Source: Sequoia sempervirens
Taxonomy: Eukaryota > Streptophyta > Pinopsida > Cupressales > Cupressaceae
Direction of reading: 5' to 3'
Assembly: GCA_007258455.2 (NCBI GenBank)
Contig: VDFB02047230.1
Coordinates: forward strand, 153,561,797 to 153,625,796
Length of the DNA: 64,000 nucleotides
Numbering within the stretch: the first letter of the stretch is position 1; the number at the start of each line of letters is the position of its first letter. Below are positions 34,101-46,100 of the stretch, in pieces. A program made the position numbers and the translations under genes. The notes under the pieces were generated by a model that searched no databases, was not told the origin of the DNA, and worked only from the letters and a program-made list of their open reading frames with translations.

Positions 34101-34667
34101 GAACCGCATAGAAAAGTTCTTTGAAGTTTGATATATGCTTGTTTTGAGGTTGCATACTTATAGGAAAACCTCTATCAATATTAGCGAGGCTAAAAATGTC
34201 AAACCACACTTTTATAGGGTTTATAGATCTCGAGGAGAATTGATTAAGTCTCATATGTGTTGAAATTTCTAGAAAATAGTAGGATTCATAATGTGTTTCA
34301 TATGTTTCAACTCAAGAGGGCCCTTAGACAACATATCACATTATCGATAGATTTTCCACCCTTGGATGATGAGGGAAAGCTCGTAGTGGAACTTGATATT
34401 ATTATTGATACCAAGAGAAATAATTTGAGTAATAGAAGCATTATGGAGTATTTGGTTTGATGGAAGAATTTACCTATTGAAAATGCCACTTGAAAAGGAT
34501 TCGAGACCTTGGAGTAACCAATTTTTCTTTGCTTGAGGGAAATATGTTTTGTGAAGGGTAGACTTGTAATCTTCTCAATCCTTAGTATGAGGGCATCTAA
34601 GTCACTTTCATTCTTTGGGTGGGATTTCAATATTTCTCATATTGAGAGCCCTTTCCTCAGCTCCCCA
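31190..34667 (+). pseudogene. Ty3/gypsy chromovirus pol, heavily decayed
   Basis: Blocks appear in gypsy order on the plus strand. The RT entry is ELEKAIKKLLEMGYIRPSSN then PFSSSMVLVKK (31270-31370). The RT core resumes at about 32865 with the active box decayed to FFFDEILIY, followed by TWKDHLKHIDTILGILERQA. RNase H shows YKGHPLAFESKKLKEQKL (33445-33500). Integrase remnants lie at 33770-33960 (YYYNTTHH). A chromodomain-like tail has VFHMFQLKRAL and, with an interrupting stop, WKNLPIENATWKGFE (34280-34510). Stops and frame changes are frequent. About 1.4 kb between the two RT parts is unrelated DNA, probably an insertion starting near 31430-31860. The element is cut at 34668 by LTR element B. 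No gypsy LTR was identified. Confidence 0.82.
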
Positions 34668-34936
34668 TGTTGGTGTAATTAATATTTAATTACACTTTGC
34701 ATAAGTTTACTTAGGCTTTATTTAATTCCTAAGTTATAGGTTTTATCCTTATCTTGTTGCTCAAGATAAGATTAGGGTTATGCATCTTTGCTTTTATAAA
34801 GCAAATCATTATCTTGTAATTATGAATTCTTGAACAATATTATGTTGCACATCTTTTTGCAATATCTCTGCTTTTTCTGTTTTTCTCTTTTGTGGAAGGA
34901 TATTCTTATTTGCAAATCTAATCTTGGTTTCTAACA
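34668..34936 (+). repeat. 5' LTR of element B
   Basis: Begins TGTTGGTGTAATTAATATTT and ends TTTCTAACA. The 3' LTR at 36957-37225 has the same length and termini. Confidence 0.93.
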
Positions 34937-34949
34937 TGGTATCAAAGCC
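34937..34949 (+). promoter_or_regulatory. Primer-binding site of element B
   Basis: TGGTATCAAAGCC, complementary to the initiator tRNA-Met 3' end apart from one changed base compared with element A (AAAGC for AGAGC). Confidence 0.85.
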
Positions 34950-36956
34950 TTGATTTGCAGCCCCTTCTCATATTTCTGGAGAGATTCATTACAGAGTTCG
35001 TTCGGGATTCCTTGAGGGTTTCATACCTTGAGTTTGTCTGTCTATTTGGGTGCTCTTGCATGGTTACTTTCAACACACATTGGAGGAAATTTGAGCTCAT
35101 TTTTCGAGTCCAGGGCTATCGAAAAAGTCAAGATCAACTTTTGTTTCACCTGAATCTGACATTTTATGCCAGAGTTATGAGGGTTTGAAGATTTGCCAGA
35201 TTTGGGAGTTGCAAAGCTTCTGGTGCGTTTTCAGGTAGATCGGACCTCGCCATCAAATCCAAAGAGTCCGAGAGATGAAAAATGACATATTACACGCCCT
35301 ATTTTGGCATCGGGAGCTTCTGAGGCAATTTTTTTGTTTCAGAGGCCGTACGGTCTGTGTATTACCCTTGTGCACGATTCTCGAAAAAAAAGTTCAGGTT
35401 TTTTTAATATTTTTCCTACATGTAATTTTTTTATTAGTTTTTGTTTTTTTTGAAAATCAATATATAAAAAAAAAATCATAAAAAAATCAAAGCAAAAACA
35501 TATATCAAAGGGGGTCATACCCCTGCCTGCGTGTAGGGTATGTCGCCTTACCATCACACCTGCTATAGGCCTGCCAGTACGGTTGTAGCTCTATTCAATT
35601 CCCTAGTGGCCGTTTCTCCATCGCCGGCAACTCATCCCACCGACATTTCCCTGTTTTGTCAGTAGCTTAAGGGCTTCGGGCCCCTCTCTTCATCGACAAG
35701 ATCCTTTCGTTGGCTGGCGGGCTCTTCCCACTCTTCGACAGCGCCACCAGTAGTGATTTCACCACTCCACCCGCTTGTCGCCCGCCTAGTGGCAGGTTCT
35801 TTTTTGCACCTGCAACGCCCCTGGTCATATGACGGACCAGGGGCTAGTCTGAAAGGTGCTTAAAGTTTGTGCCCATTTAGCCTGTGCAATCCCTGAATTG
35901 CCCTCTTACAGGCATTTTTCTCATTTCGTCATAACTTTTGATCCCGGAGGCAAATATTTTGAAACAAGATATCGCCAGAAAGCTGGCGAGCCCAATTTTC
36001 TGATGGTGTAGTTAGTTCTTAGAAATTTTGCTGTTTGATGGGATTTTTTTCCAGTTGAAGTTAGATGTTCAGATTTCACTTCAGAGGGCATATTTTTTGA
36101 CTCGGTGATCTTTTTTCGTCATTTTCATGACATCAAAATGCTGATTCTATCCTCTACATAGATCTGACATCAATTTATATTTTTTGTTTATGCATATTTA
36201 TCTTGCTCTCCTTTTACAATTGTTGGGTTATTGTAATAAATGAACTGAGATAAAGTTCCATTAGGGGGGTTTCTTGCATAATAATTTGATTAAAGTGTAG
36301 TTTTCACTTTGATCTCCATATCCATCTTGATTTGATGATAGCTCGTATGGGTTATCTGGTTTCCTAGTTTATTTTGGCCACATTTTTGCTATTGCTTGAC
36401 ACATATCGGATTCATCGGTTCACACTTTAGTTGAGAGATTATTTTTCTTGATCTGCATTGGTTCAGATCCTTCTCAGTTTGAGGGCCATGTTTTTATGGT
36501 TAATGTTCAAGAGTCTTTTTGGTACTCCTTCCCATGGAAGAGTTTTAGTTAGAGTTTGGCATTGACATCAAGATACATGGTTTCTAGATTATGTCATCAT
36601 TTCATCTACTGTTGCTTCACAGATTCTAGGGTTATTTCAGTTTGTGAGTTTTCCAGTGTTCCATGGCATCGGGTCTGCTGTCACATTATCATGATTCCAT
36701 TTTTTGGTTTTAGTTGTAGACAGAAGTATTTTTCCTTGCTTGTCGGATTGTGGTTCTAGTGTTACTCCACAGTGTTCTTCTAGTGCTTCTTTGTAGTAGT
36801 CATCTCATTATAGGGGGGTTTTGTCCCACTGGGTTTTCCTTCTCTACTTCATCTTTGCATTTGTACATGGGTACCTGATTAGGCCTTTGTTGGTGGGACC
36901 CATCTCACATCTTTGCATAATAATTTGCTTCTCCCTAAGTTGCACTTATGGGGGGG

Positions 36957-37225
36957 TGTTGGTGTAATTAATATTTAATTACACTTTGCATAAATTTACT
37001 TAGACTTTATTTAATTCCTAAGTTATAGGTTTTATCCTTATCTTGTTGCTCAAGATAAGATTAGGGTTATACATCTTTTCTTTTATAAAGCAAATCATTA
37101 TCTTGTAATTATGAATTCTTGAATAATATTATGTTGTACATCTTTTTGCAATATCTCTGCTTTTTCTGTTTTTCTCTTCTGTGGAAGGATATTCTAGTTT
37201 GCAAATCTGATCTTGGTTTCTAACA
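36957..37225 (+). repeat. 3' LTR of element B
   Basis: Same termini and length as the 5' LTR. It follows the G-run TGGGGGGG at the end of the interior. Confidence 0.93.
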
Positions 37226-38765
37226 CCCCATGCCCTTGCAACCTACTTCCTTCTACCTAGAAAGTGTTCAAAATTTTGTCTACCCATTTAATTGTCACCT
37301 CAATCCCCCGACTTTGGCTTCTTCACACAAAAATTCCTTTTCAAACCTTAAAGGTTTTAAATGACAATCTACCTACATGAAAGTGTCAGTAGTTTATTTT
37401 AACCCCTAAATCCCTAGACCCCTAATATATTGCTCCTATTAGAAAGAAAATGAATGAACTTGGGTTGTATTTTAATCTAGCTCATTAGAATCCCATTTCC
37501 TAAGCCCTTGAAGTTGGTCGTGTAAAGTATATATCACTATTGGGAAGGATTTCCTTGAATCACTACCTTTTGGAATGAATTTTTATAGAACCCCACCATT
37601 TAAATAAAGAAAATAATTGATCTTCAAGGTTGACTAGGGATTTCATTAATAGGCCCAAATTTGAATGTAAAATGATGAGAAACTCTTAAATGGATCTTAA
37701 CATTTTTGGGCTCATGCTATGCCTTTAGCTTCTATATAAGGCAAGCAATTTCATCAATTTGGATAATCTATGATCACATCAACAAACCCCAACCTTGGTT
37801 CAAGCACTTCTATTCAACTATTGAATATGTGGATATACACCCTTGGATTTGGAGATCAAAAGATGAAAACCCTTTGGTTTCTAGAGGTAAATTCATGAGG
37901 TCATTACATCAAAACTCTAATTGGGAGGTCTCTAATGGTGTTCGGGTATTTCAATGGCTTGGTCATTTTCAAAATACCAATGTAGTCTTGATTATCAACA
38001 AATATTTATAGTAGAAAATCTATGTAATCATTTGAGAAATGTGTGCAAATCAACAAGTGTTTTAACTTTCTTAGATGTTGGATTGAAGGATGATTTTTTT
38101 TAAAATTTTACAAATTGTGTCAATCATGTGGCTTCTCATATAATGCTTGGGGGTCAAACATAGTAATGGTGCAATTTGTAGGGAGTGCAAATTTTGCAAG
38201 CTATGAAGTGAGAGGAGCATCCCCTTATTAATTCTCATGCAAGAAATAATTACTATGAATAAGGCTACATGAAGTATGAATCTTGTTTAAGGAGCAAACT
38301 TTAACCAAAAAAATATTGCACTTGATCAAACAAGGATTACTATTCCATTTTATTTATTTATTTTTGCTTGATAGGTTTAATTCTTTAATGTTTTCATATA
38401 AAATTTTCTTAATCCATCTTTAACATCATCATAAAGAAAATTTTATTTGAGTTTTTGAGTATTATGTCATTAGGAGTTTACTCAATGTTAATGGGATTAA
38501 AATACTTCTTAAGAGAGAACAATTTCAATTATTTAAATGTCAGTTCTAGGTAATATTTAATTTCAAAAACAAATGTGTTTTCAAAGATCTAAAGTTGTTG
38601 AAATATTGTAGTGTTTATTTTTAATTAAATTATTATTTTTTTTAATTATATTTTTTTGCCTATCATTTTAATCGTTCACCTCATAATCTATTTTGGAAAT
38701 TTTACATTCAATTGTACAATCTCATAATTTTACATTGATTATAATTGATTTTTTTTTTAAGTGTT
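37226..38765. other. Non-coding stretch between elements B and C
   Basis: A 101-codon plus-strand frame at 37706-38011 has no recognisable domain. The first few hundred bases may be leftover gypsy 3' sequence on the far side of element B. The right part is T-rich. Confidence 0.4.
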
Positions 38766-41228
38766 TGTTAATGCAATCAATTGCCTTTTTTAGTATAAAA
38801 GATTCCTCTTTTACACTCACTTAAGCTTACTTTGTTTTTATCTAGTTGCATTTATTTATTTACGTAGTTAGTTTATTAGCTATTTATTTTATTTGCTCTA
38901 GATTTGGATAAGCTTTCTTAGATAAGCTTTCCTTCTTAGATAAGCTTTTCTACTTTATTGTATAGGCTAACTCTAGTTGAACTCCATGCTTTATGTGAGA
39001 TCCTAGATTACCTCATGCATTGCCTTGCTCTATACAAAGCAATGGCTCTTTGTATATTTTACACACAATCAAGCACTCTCATTTGCTTTATAGAGTATAA
39101 TTTATTTTAGCATATTATTTTTCTTTCACACTTTCCTAATTTTTCATTATATCTTGGGTTTATTTAACAGTAAATCTTACATGGTATTAGAGCCTTCATG
39201 ATTGATAGGATTGCTTTTTAGAAATATTGAGTGCAAATATATATTTTTTTGTAGCAAAACAATATGCTCTTCTCTTGCGTCCTCAGATGATCTGGAGAAT
39301 AAAAAATTGCAAAAACAAAACACCTGATTTTAGGGGTTTAACATCTTTTTTAGTTGCATGTGTGTTGCATTATCAAATCTAGACTCACCATCACATTCAA
39401 AGAAGTTGAGAAAGCTAGAGAAACCTCTTATTTTTCTACTTCAATATTTTCTTTTTCAATTGCATGTGTGTTGCATGTATGTTTTCCAGCCTCCTAAATT
39501 GAATTTGGACTCACCATCACATACAGAGTAGCCAATAAAGTCAGAGTAGCCTCTTGTCTCACCAAATCAACATCTTCTTTTTTAGTTACATGTACTTGCA
39601 GGTGACTTGCATGTTTCTTGCATGTGCTTGCATGCCACTACATGTGAAGGAGAAGTTGCTTTTTATGCATCTTAAAGAAGTCTAGTTCTTTGAAGACATG
39701 AAGAAAGCTAGATATTCCTCTTTTTTGATCACCGAGCTATAACTTGCACCCACCAGCTTTGTTTTTTGAGTTCCAATATGCATTGGAAAGAGATACATTT
39801 GATGTCCTAAACTATCCTCTAGCAATAATCATCACATTGCAAACACACTACTTATAAAGTTTCAATCTTTTGAAGGAAAATTTATGTGAAGGAAACTATG
39901 GAGGAAGATGTGAACATTAATCTTTGCATGCAATCTGTGTTTTTTGCATGCTTTGTGTTTGCATTCTCATTGATTTTTGTATTCCTTATCTTTTTTCCCT
40001 TTTTTAAATTTTTTTGGTTCTTGTTAGTGCAAATCAAGCACTACATGATAAAGTTCCAAAATCAAGGGAAGTTTCAAAATATTATAATTAATGAACTTCA
40101 ATAAAGTTCCATTATGGGAAGCATAAGCATTAGTTATTTTTTATATTATGATGCACTATGATCCCATCTCCATCTTGATGACAACTCACATGAGTTGTAT
40201 CTAGATTCTCTAGTTTCTTTTGGTCACACTTTTCTCATGACTTGACACATTTTGGTTCACATCTCAATTGAGAGCCTATGGTTAATGATCCCGAATCTTG
40301 CATTTGATTCACATCGGGTCACATCTCAGTTTGAGGACCATTCACTATAGTTAATGTTCCTGAATCTTCATGGTACTTGCTCCTATGGACCAATTTTAGT
40401 CATCATTCAACATTGGCAGAAAGATACACATGCAACTTCAAGATTCTTTTACCATTTTTCTCAATTTTCAAGAGCTCTTAGGGGTGCAATTCATCACTGC
40501 TTTAGAGGTGGTCCCTTGATCTTCCTTCATCCTCTCATTGGGGGGAGTTTTTCTCGCTAGGTTTTCTCCTTCTCTTCTTTTTTTGAGGGTTTTTCTTGCT
40601 TTGTAAATGGTATTTGATTAGGCCTTGTTGTCAGGATCCATCCTTGTTGCTTCTGTAGGCTTCTCTCCTAAGTTACACTTAAGGGGGGTGTTAGTGTAAA
40701 ATATTCTTTTTTTTACACCCACTTATGCTTACTTAGTATGCTTTTATCTAGTTGCATTTATTTATTTATGTAATTAGTTTATTAGCTATTTACTTTATTT
40801 GCTCTAGATTTGGATAAGCTTTCTTAGATAAGATTTCCTTCTTAGATAAGATTTCTTGTTTTATTTCACAGGCTAACTCCAGCTGAACTCCATGCTTTAT
40901 GTGAGATCCTAGTTACCTCATGTATTGCCTTGCTCTATACAAAGCAATGGCTCTTTGTATATTTTACATACACACACACATTGCTATATAGAATACAATT
41001 TATTCTAGCATATTGCTTTTCTTTCATGCTTTCCGAATCTTTCGTTGTATCTTGAGTTTATTTAACAGTAAATCTTATGTAAATAAATGGCTCTTTGTAT
41101 ATTTTACACACACACACACACACACTCACTTGTTATATATAATACAATTTATTCTAGCATATTGTTTTTCTTTCATGCTTTCCTAATCTTTCATTGTATC
41201 TTGGGTTTGTTTAATAGTAAATCTTGCA
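38766..41228 (+). mobile_element. Non-coding LTR retrotransposon with an expanded 3' LTR (element C)
   Basis: The 5' LTR is about 38766-39181, followed by the primer-binding site TGGTATTAGAGCC at 39182. The 3' LTR starts TGTTAGTGTAAAA at 40689 after AAGGGGGG. Shared LTR blocks include GCTCTAGATTTGGATAAGCT, ACTCCATGCTTTATGTGAGA and CTCTATACAAAGCAATGGCT. The 1.5-kb interior has no gag-pol frame and is related to element B (CATCTCCAT..ATCTTGAT, GACACAT, AGTTTGAGG). The 3' LTR carries a second copy of its last 150 bp (41078-41228) and is followed by another primer-binding-like TGGTATCAAAGCA, so the structure was rearranged. No clean target duplication was found. Confidence 0.82.
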
Positions 41229-41241
41229 TGGTATCAAAGCA
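41078..41241 (+). repeat. Duplicated LTR end plus extra primer-binding site
   Basis: AAATGGCTCTTTGTATATTT through AGTAAATCTTGCA repeats the final third of the LTR just before it, with an expanded (CA)n run, and ends at TGGTATCAAAGCA (41229-41241). An LTR end followed by a primer-binding site normally marks a 5' LTR, so this is the junction of a head-to-tail arrangement or a recombinant. Confidence 0.78.
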
Positions 41242-42429
41242 TGTGAGTAAATCTTACAACCTTGGAGGTGAATATGTTATATAAATTTTTAATGAAACAA
41301 ACATTAAAATGTGTATGGTTTTTTTTGTTCTCTTAGAAAAGGTTCAATTCATATACATATACATGATCTTTGTAGTTTTTTTTATTAATTGTGAAGGTTT
41401 TTCCAAAATTTTGTTTTCTTTTAATGTTAATAAAAGTACATTTTTGAGCTAGAATCATAATTGATCCTAAATTAATTACTTTAATTTATTTAGCTAATGC
41501 AATGCATATGACATATTCTACTATAATACAACTATCATTTCACGAAATAAGATAAATTGAAAAGAGTTATGCTAATAGTATAAAATATTGTGCATATGAT
41601 ATGGTCATGGTTGTTACTTGGGTTAATAGCATTTGCCAAAGTTATTCTTAATATGATTATTAGAAGTTCTATAGAATTAATGGGTTATTTTTGTACCTTT
41701 TAAAAAAATAGTGGTTTGATCTTATTATGCAATTCATAAACAATAACATGTTTGTGTGTTTTGATTAAGATAAAGCGAGAAGGCTCAAATTCAATACAAA
41801 ATAGTCATCGAGGCAAGCATGAAAAATCTCACTAGAAGTGAGATTAAAAATAACCAAACAAAGACCAACAATTCTTTTGGTTGGAGCAATGAAATAGAAA
41901 GAAATGAGAAACAAGGATTTCAAACATAAACAACAGATTTATCCAATAAGTCTTGAGAATGAGAAATGAAAGAGGTGGGTGATCCCACAATAGTGGGTTA
42001 CGATTCCCTTCACGAAGAAAAATTGCCAAAATGCTCCCATGAAAAAAAAATCAGGTTTTTAGGGGTTCATGCAAGGGGGGAGGGGTTGAGCAAACCCAAA
42101 AAAGGGGTTCACTCAAACCTGCCCTTTGAGTGAACCCATTTTGGTGATGTCATCCCTTTTTTGTGCCTTTTTTAATGAAAAATAGAGGAAAATTGAAAAA
42201 AAGGGAGTTCGAGCAAACCCCCATTCTAGCGAACCCACCTTCACTTGAAGGAGAACGAACCCCCCTTTTTTTCCCTTCTCCCCCTCCTTTCTCTTTATTA
42301 CAAAATTTTGTGTTTCTAGGCTCAAATTGAGGATGAGAATGGAGGCAACTTCACAGACCCAATTGGATGATGGTAGTCTTCGGAATGAGCTATCCATCAA
42401 ATATAATTTTAATATATTTTGGTTTTATT
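41242..42429. other. Stretch between elements C and F, with a perfect short hairpin
   Basis: No coding domain. It contains a palindromic CCCACAATAGTGGG at about 41985 and several GAACCC/GGGTTC motifs at 42050-42260. Confidence 0.45.
42105..42137. repeat. Perfect 13-bp stem hairpin
   Basis: GGGTTCACTCAAA at 42105-42117 is the exact reverse complement of TTTGAGTGAACCC at 42125-42137, with a 7-base loop. Confidence 0.85.
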
Positions 42430-43059
42430 TGTTGGGAAATTGTGTCTCAACCTTGCGATTATATAAAGGTTATTATTGATAGGATACACACACACACACA
42501 TCGATAGGTGTAATATACAATGGCATCAAGGGGGAGGAGTGGGATGCGTGTGGATAGTTTTTTGTTAACTTTTTCAGGAAACTCCTAAAATGGCCCACAT
42601 ACATTAAATAAATGTTACATTATAAATCTAGATCGTTAATTATTAGGTTTTAGATCTAATGGTGGATATTTTGTTGGCTTATCTTGCCCTAGAATGTAAC
42701 CCTATTTTATGAGGGCGTTGTATTATGATTACAGTTGAGAGATGGTGATGTTTTTTGAGTCTGATAGCGATCATGTTGTCTCTTGATCTACGAGTGGTGA
42801 TATTCCTATGAGAAGATTGTTGTACAAGTATATTGTAATCTTTGTGATTTACTAAATTATATATTGGGTTGCTTTTGGAGTGTGGGGTTTTTCTCCCAAA
42901 ATATTTTTTCCCACATAAATCACTGTGTAGTGGTATGCATGATACTTATGCTTATTTATGTTTAAGTTTTTGTAACTATTAAAGATCTGTTAAAGTCTTG
43001 CATTATTCTCCTCTCAAGAATAGTGAAGGAAGTTGTTCTGCTACCTTAGCTTCCTTACA
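42430..43059 (+). repeat. 5' LTR of element F
   Basis: 630 bp with terminal TGTTGGG and TTACA. It contains a CA microsatellite and GGGAGGAGTGGGATG near its start, shared with the 3' LTR. Confidence 0.94.
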
Positions 43060-43061
43060 AG

Positions 43062-43073
43062 TGGTATCAAAGC
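43062..43073 (+). promoter_or_regulatory. Primer-binding site of element F
   Basis: TGGTATCAAAGC, two bases after the LTR end, complementary to the initiator tRNA-Met 3' end apart from one A-for-G change. Confidence 0.88.
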
Positions 43074-43183
43074 TTGATCACCTTTCATTTTAGTTGTGGG
43101 TTGTTGGGTTTTTTGAACTAATCCAGATTTAAGTGGGAGCTTGTGCAAAAGATACTTTGTGATCTTGTTGCAAGAATTTTCAA

Positions 43184-46100
43184 ATGGAAGGTTCATTAGG
43201 GAGAATAGAGGTGGAGAAGTTTTTTGGAAATAATTTTGAAATGTGGAAGATGAAGATGGAGAATCTATTGATAGATCAAAATTTGTAGGATGTTGTTGAT
43301 GAGAATGTTTCAAGGCCTACAGATTCTACTTAGGTTGCTCAATATGATGTTATGGATCGTAAATCCAAGGGTCTAATCAGATTGTGCTTGACAGACTTTG
43401 TTTTAATTAATGTCCATGAGGAGACCTCTGCACAAAAACTATGGAAGAAGCTTGGTGAGATGTATCAGGCCAAATCTTTAGTGAACAAGATTTTCTTGAG
43501 GAAGAAGTTGTATTTCTTGAGAATGGAAGAGGGTGGATGAATCACATACCACCTGGAAGCATTCAATATGTTGGTGGCTCAATTGGCATCAGCTAGTGTT
43601 AAAATGGATGAGGAGAAATGCTAGATCTTCTTTTTTATTTTCCTGATTCATGGGATTCTCTCATTATGGCTACTAGGAGTACTTCTATTATATTGAAGAC
43701 TGAAGATGTGGTCGGTTCTTTGCTTTCTGAAGAGACGAGGAGGAAGGTATCCATCACTACCAAGGAATCCTTAAATGTTCATGGAAGACCTAAGGAAAAA
43801 GACAAGAAAAAAAGAAGTGTGATAGATTCAAGTCTAGGGGAGATCTAAATCTCCTGGAAAATCCAAAGTTATTTGCTGGAATTGTGGTAAGCCTGGACAT
43901 GTTCATAAGGAATACAAAAAAGAAAAGAAGAAGAAAAAGAAGAAATTTGATTCTAATTTTGAATTCGAGAAGGAAGATCGTGATGCATTCATTGCAGCTT
44001 TGGAAACTTGTGCAGGTAATGATGCATGGTTAATTGACTTGGGTACATCTTTCCATATGACCTTTAATAAATATTGGTTTTCTAAATATGAAGAATTTGA
44101 TGGAGGTAAGGTGCACTTGGGTGATGATTCTCATTTAGACATTGTTGTCCGTGTTAAATTTAAAATCAAATTTCCTAATAGTAGAATAAAAAGGATTAAT
44201 AGTGTGTTGCATATCCGTGGATTAGCACAAAATATGTTATCTATGAGCAGACTAATAGATGTGGGTGTGTAGGTAGTGTTTTTTGATGCAGGATGCAAGA
44301 TGGTTAGAGGTGCTATGGTGATTGCTAGAGGTCTCAGATATGGCACATTGTATAAGCTTGATGCATGCACTATTGAGTGCAATAGTACTTTTGTAAAAAA
44401 CAAGTATGTGGAAGAAGTGAGGGTTTCAGCTTCAATAGATGATCATGGATTTTGGCTACCCAAGGGTGCTCTTTCTTCTGAAACAAAGTTACCTGAAAAG
44501 AAAACTATGTTATGACACCAAAGACTTGGCCACAATGGAGAAAAGGGTCTAAAGACCTTGAAAAATAAAAACCTTATTGAAGGTTTGTTTGATTGTAATC
44601 TTGAATTTGATTTATGTGAGCATTGCATTTATAAAAAATAAAATTGCGTTCAATTTTACTCAAGTTCTCATAAATCTTGTGGTGTATTAGATCTTATTCA
44701 TTCTAATGTGTTTGGTCCTATAGATGTTCCTTCGATTGGTAAATCCACATATTATGTTTCATTTATTGATGATTATAGTAGAAGGACATGGGTATATTTT
44801 TTAAAGAGTAAATATGAAGTTTTCAGTTAATTAAAATAATTTAAAGCAATGGTTGAGTTATAGACTGGAAAGAAAATAAAAATATTTGAGGACTGATAAT
44901 GGTAGTGAACTTTTCTCTAATAATTTTGATAGATTCTATAAACATTGTGGTATTCACAGACATAAGACAACTATGTATTCTCCATAATAGAATGGAGTTG
45001 TATAAAGAATGAACAAGACACTAATAGTGAAGGCTAGGAGTATGTTAAGTGGTGCTAACCTAAATTGTTATCTGATTAACATGTCTCCTACATCAACTCT
45101 TGTTGATAAGACGCCTATAGAGGCATGGTCGGGTCGCAAGCCTTCATTAAGACATCTTAGAGTTTTTGGTTGCAAGGCATATGCACATGTTCCAAGGAGA
45201 AGTAGACAAAGTTGGAGATAAAGGCTATGAAATGTATCTTCATTGGATATAGTTATGGTGTGAAAGGATACAAGCTTTGGAAAATTGTTGCACAAAAGGT
45301 AATATATAGTGGAAGTGTTATTTTTAGAGAAACTAAGTTGTTACATTGCAACTAGAGCAAAGTAAATATGAAGATGTGATTCAATTTCCTTGTACACTTG
45401 AGAAAGTTGAATTGAGGCCCATGGATAGACAAGAAGTTGAGAGCTCATATAGCTTTGGATATTTAGAAGAGGAGGAAGAACCTCCAACTCAACATGTTCA
45501 TAGGTCTACAAGGCAAAAACAACCATTGAAAGGTATACACCCGATGATTGGAGATGTATTTTTTCTTTGAATACTAACATGAATGAATCCAAATTTGTAG
45601 AAGAGGCATTAGGTATGAATGATGTAGAATCTTGGAAGATTGCTATGGATGAAGAAATGACATCTTTGAAAAAGAATGATACATGGGATCTTGTACCATT
45701 TCCTAAAGGGCGAAAACCTGTTGGTTGTAAATAGGTGTTCAAGAAAAGGATTTGGTTCAGATCGAGGTATTGAGAAGTATAAAGCAAGGTTGGTTGCGAA
45801 GGGTTACTCTCAAGTTGAGGATGTTGATTACGGTGAGATATTCTCTCCTATTGCAAAAATGACATCCATTAGATTTTTGCTTTCTATTGCTACTGCTTAT
45901 GATTTAGAGGTTGAGCAAATGGATGTGAAAACTGCTTTCCTTCATGGTGACTTGGAGAAGGATATATATATGGCACAACCAAAACACTACATGGTGAAAG
46001 GTAAAAGTAAGTTGGTTTGAAAATTGAAAAAATATTTGTATGGCTTAAAACAAAGTCCTAGGATGTGGTACCATAAATTTGATACATATGTGTTGAGTTT

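Larger units (their letters stand above)
34668..37225 (+). mobile_element. Non-coding LTR retrotransposon, complete (element B)
   Basis: Two 269-bp LTRs (34668-34936 and 36957-37225) differ at roughly ten positions. The flanking target duplication CCCCA is exact (34663-34667 and 37226-37230). A primer-binding site TGGTATCAAAGCC abuts the 5' LTR and a G-run precedes the 3' LTR. The 2-kb interior has no gag or pol frame, so the element is non-autonomous and needs proteins in trans. Its leader matches element D (AACTTTTGATCC, GAAACA, GAGGCAA) and its 3' segment matches C, D and E. It sits just downstream of the chromodomain of the gypsy relic, so it is younger than that element. Confidence 0.92.

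Noticed and set aside
37706..38011. 101-codon plus-strand frame between elements B and C
   Set aside because: No domain, no related frame elsewhere in the window, and flanked by retroelement debris.
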